A stretch of 15,174 nt of DNA. Source: Ignavibacteriales bacterium (GTDB lineage: Bacteria; Bacteroidota; Ignavibacteria; T3Sed10-11). The notes beneath the pieces were generated by a model. It worked only from the letters and a program-made list of their open reading frames with translations. It searched no databases and was not told the DNA's origin. The translations under genes were made by a program, and so were the position numbers. This document shows positions 14,525 to 15,174 of this stretch, piece by piece. Each line of letters starts with the position of its first letter. Position 1 is the first letter of the stretch. The stretch is from NCBI GenBank assembly GCA_003560935.1, contig PWJF01000448.1, positions 1 to 15,174 on the forward strand, in the 5' to 3' direction.

Positions 14525-15174
14525 ATGAGTACTGAAAACTATGATATTCTCCGGGTGGTAAAGCGATGCATCACCAGGAATAAGCTATTCGATAAGAAGT
14601 CGAAGATCATAGCTGCCGTCAGCGGCGGTATCGACTCGATGACATTGATCGAGGTACTTCTCGCACTAAGAAAAGAATATGCGATAACCCTCGCAGTAGC
14701 GCACGTAAACTACGGTTTACGAGGTAAAGAATCCGAGGGGGATGAGCAATTGGTGCGCGACTATGCCGGCAGTAAAGGATTGCCGATATATGCTAAGAAG
14801 GTCAATCCGGATGATCCCGCTGTACGCACAACGGGTTCACTCCAGCAGTGGGCGCGGGATCTCCGGTATTTATTTTTTGAGGAGATGCGGGTGAAACACG
14901 GATTCGATTTTATCGCAACAGGACACACGGCTGACGATAATGCCGAGACGGTATTTCTGAATTTGCTCAGAGGCGCCGGACCGGAGGGCCTACGGGGCAT
15001 TCCTGCTAAACGGGATTCGATCATCAGACCTCTTATCTATATTTCGAGAAATGCGATTGAAACCTATGCAGGGTCAATGAATATACCCTTTCGGGTGGAT
15101 ACCTCAAACAGATCCGACCGCTATGCACGGAATGTGGTCAGGAATCACGTGTTCCCGCTGATTCAATCGAAACT
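14525..15174 (+). CDS. tilS: tRNA(Ile)-lysidine synthase TilS (3' truncated by the window)
   Basis: TilS uses ATP and lysine to convert C34 of the CAU-anticodon Ile tRNA to lysidine, which changes its reading from AUG to AUA. About 216 codons are visible and the frame runs off the window end, so the C-terminal domains are missing. The N-type ATP pyrophosphatase site SGGIDS (33-38) is intact, followed by AHVNYGLRG, TGHTADDNAETV, LLRGAGPEGLRGI, RPLIYISR and the TilS-specific DTSNRSDRYARNVVRNHVFP. An in-frame ATG at 14510 would add five residues (MFNRC); neither start has a ribosome site and I prefer 14525, because the earlier one is almost at the predicted transcript start. Divergent from speD. 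A CAT tRNA, possibly its substrate, is about 8.6 kb away in this window. Confidence 0.95.
   Translation, partial: MSTENYDILRVVKRCITRNKLFDKKSKIIAAVSGGIDSMTLIEVLLALRKEYAITLAVAHVNYGLRGKESEGDEQLVRDYAGSKGLPIYAKKVNPDDPAVRTTGSLQQWARDLRYLFFEEMRVKHGFDFIATGHTADDNAETVFLNLLRGAGPEGLRGIPAKRDSIIRPLIYISRNAIETYAGSMNIPFRVDTSNRSDRYARNVVRNHVFPLIQSK

Noticed and set aside
1..15174. CRISPR array, phage genes, transposase, toxin-antitoxin or defence system
   Set aside because: No spaced direct repeats, integrase, transposase or recognisable defence protein was seen on either strand.

Overview
The window looks like part of a bacterial chromosome from the FCB superphylum (Bacteroidota, Ignavibacteria, Calditrichota, KSB1 and relatives). 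The main reason is that two exported proteins end in the NYPNPFNP-type C-terminal sorting domain used by type IX secretion. Against core Bacteroidia, several genes have strong Shine-Dalgarno (SD) sequences (GAGGAGGG, GGAGGT, GAGGTGA), and the recognisable promoters are sigma70-like, often TTGNNT-N17-TATATT, rather than the Bacteroidia -33/-7 type. I cannot name the lineage more precisely without a phylogeny.

Layout. (1) 1-2425, plus strand: hypC (5' end cut off by the window), hypD and hypE, the late [NiFe]-hydrogenase maturation genes that build the Fe(CN)2CO centre. (2) 5644-2531, minus strand: hpnC-hpnD-hpnE, the three-enzyme route from farnesyl diphosphate to squalene, convergent with hypE. 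(3) 5820-5893, plus strand: a tRNA with anticodon CAT. (4) 5990-12759: four exported proteins. These are a DUF4382-like lipoprotein (minus), a secreted two-repeat protein with a sorting domain (plus), a subtilisin-like protease with a sorting domain (minus) and a lipoprotein with two IPT/TIG domains and a six-bladed Kelch propeller (minus). (5) 14270-12991, minus strand: speD-speE, spermidine synthesis. (6) 14525 to the window end, plus strand: the N-terminal half of tilS, divergent from speD.

How the parts work together. HypC and HypD form the scaffold on which the Fe(CN)2CO unit is assembled, and HypE supplies cyanide from its C-terminal Cys. HpnC, HpnD and HpnE make squalene by way of presqualene diphosphate and hydroxysqualene, presumably for hopanoids or other triterpenoids, but no cyclase is in the window. 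SpeD makes decarboxylated S-adenosylmethionine (SAM) and SpeE uses it to make spermidine. The four exported proteins may act at the cell surface, but nothing here shows that they act together.

I found no defence island, CRISPR array, phage or transposon. The most notable signals are regulatory and evolutionary: a related hairpin element at the 3' end of three exported-protein genes, with compensatory base changes; a terminator-like hairpin ending a few bases before the protease SD; a candidate promoter with a 19-bp spacer holding a 16-bp palindrome; a long structured speD leader; a mosaic internal repeat that looks like gene conversion; and a Tyr in place of a metal-binding Asp in HpnC.
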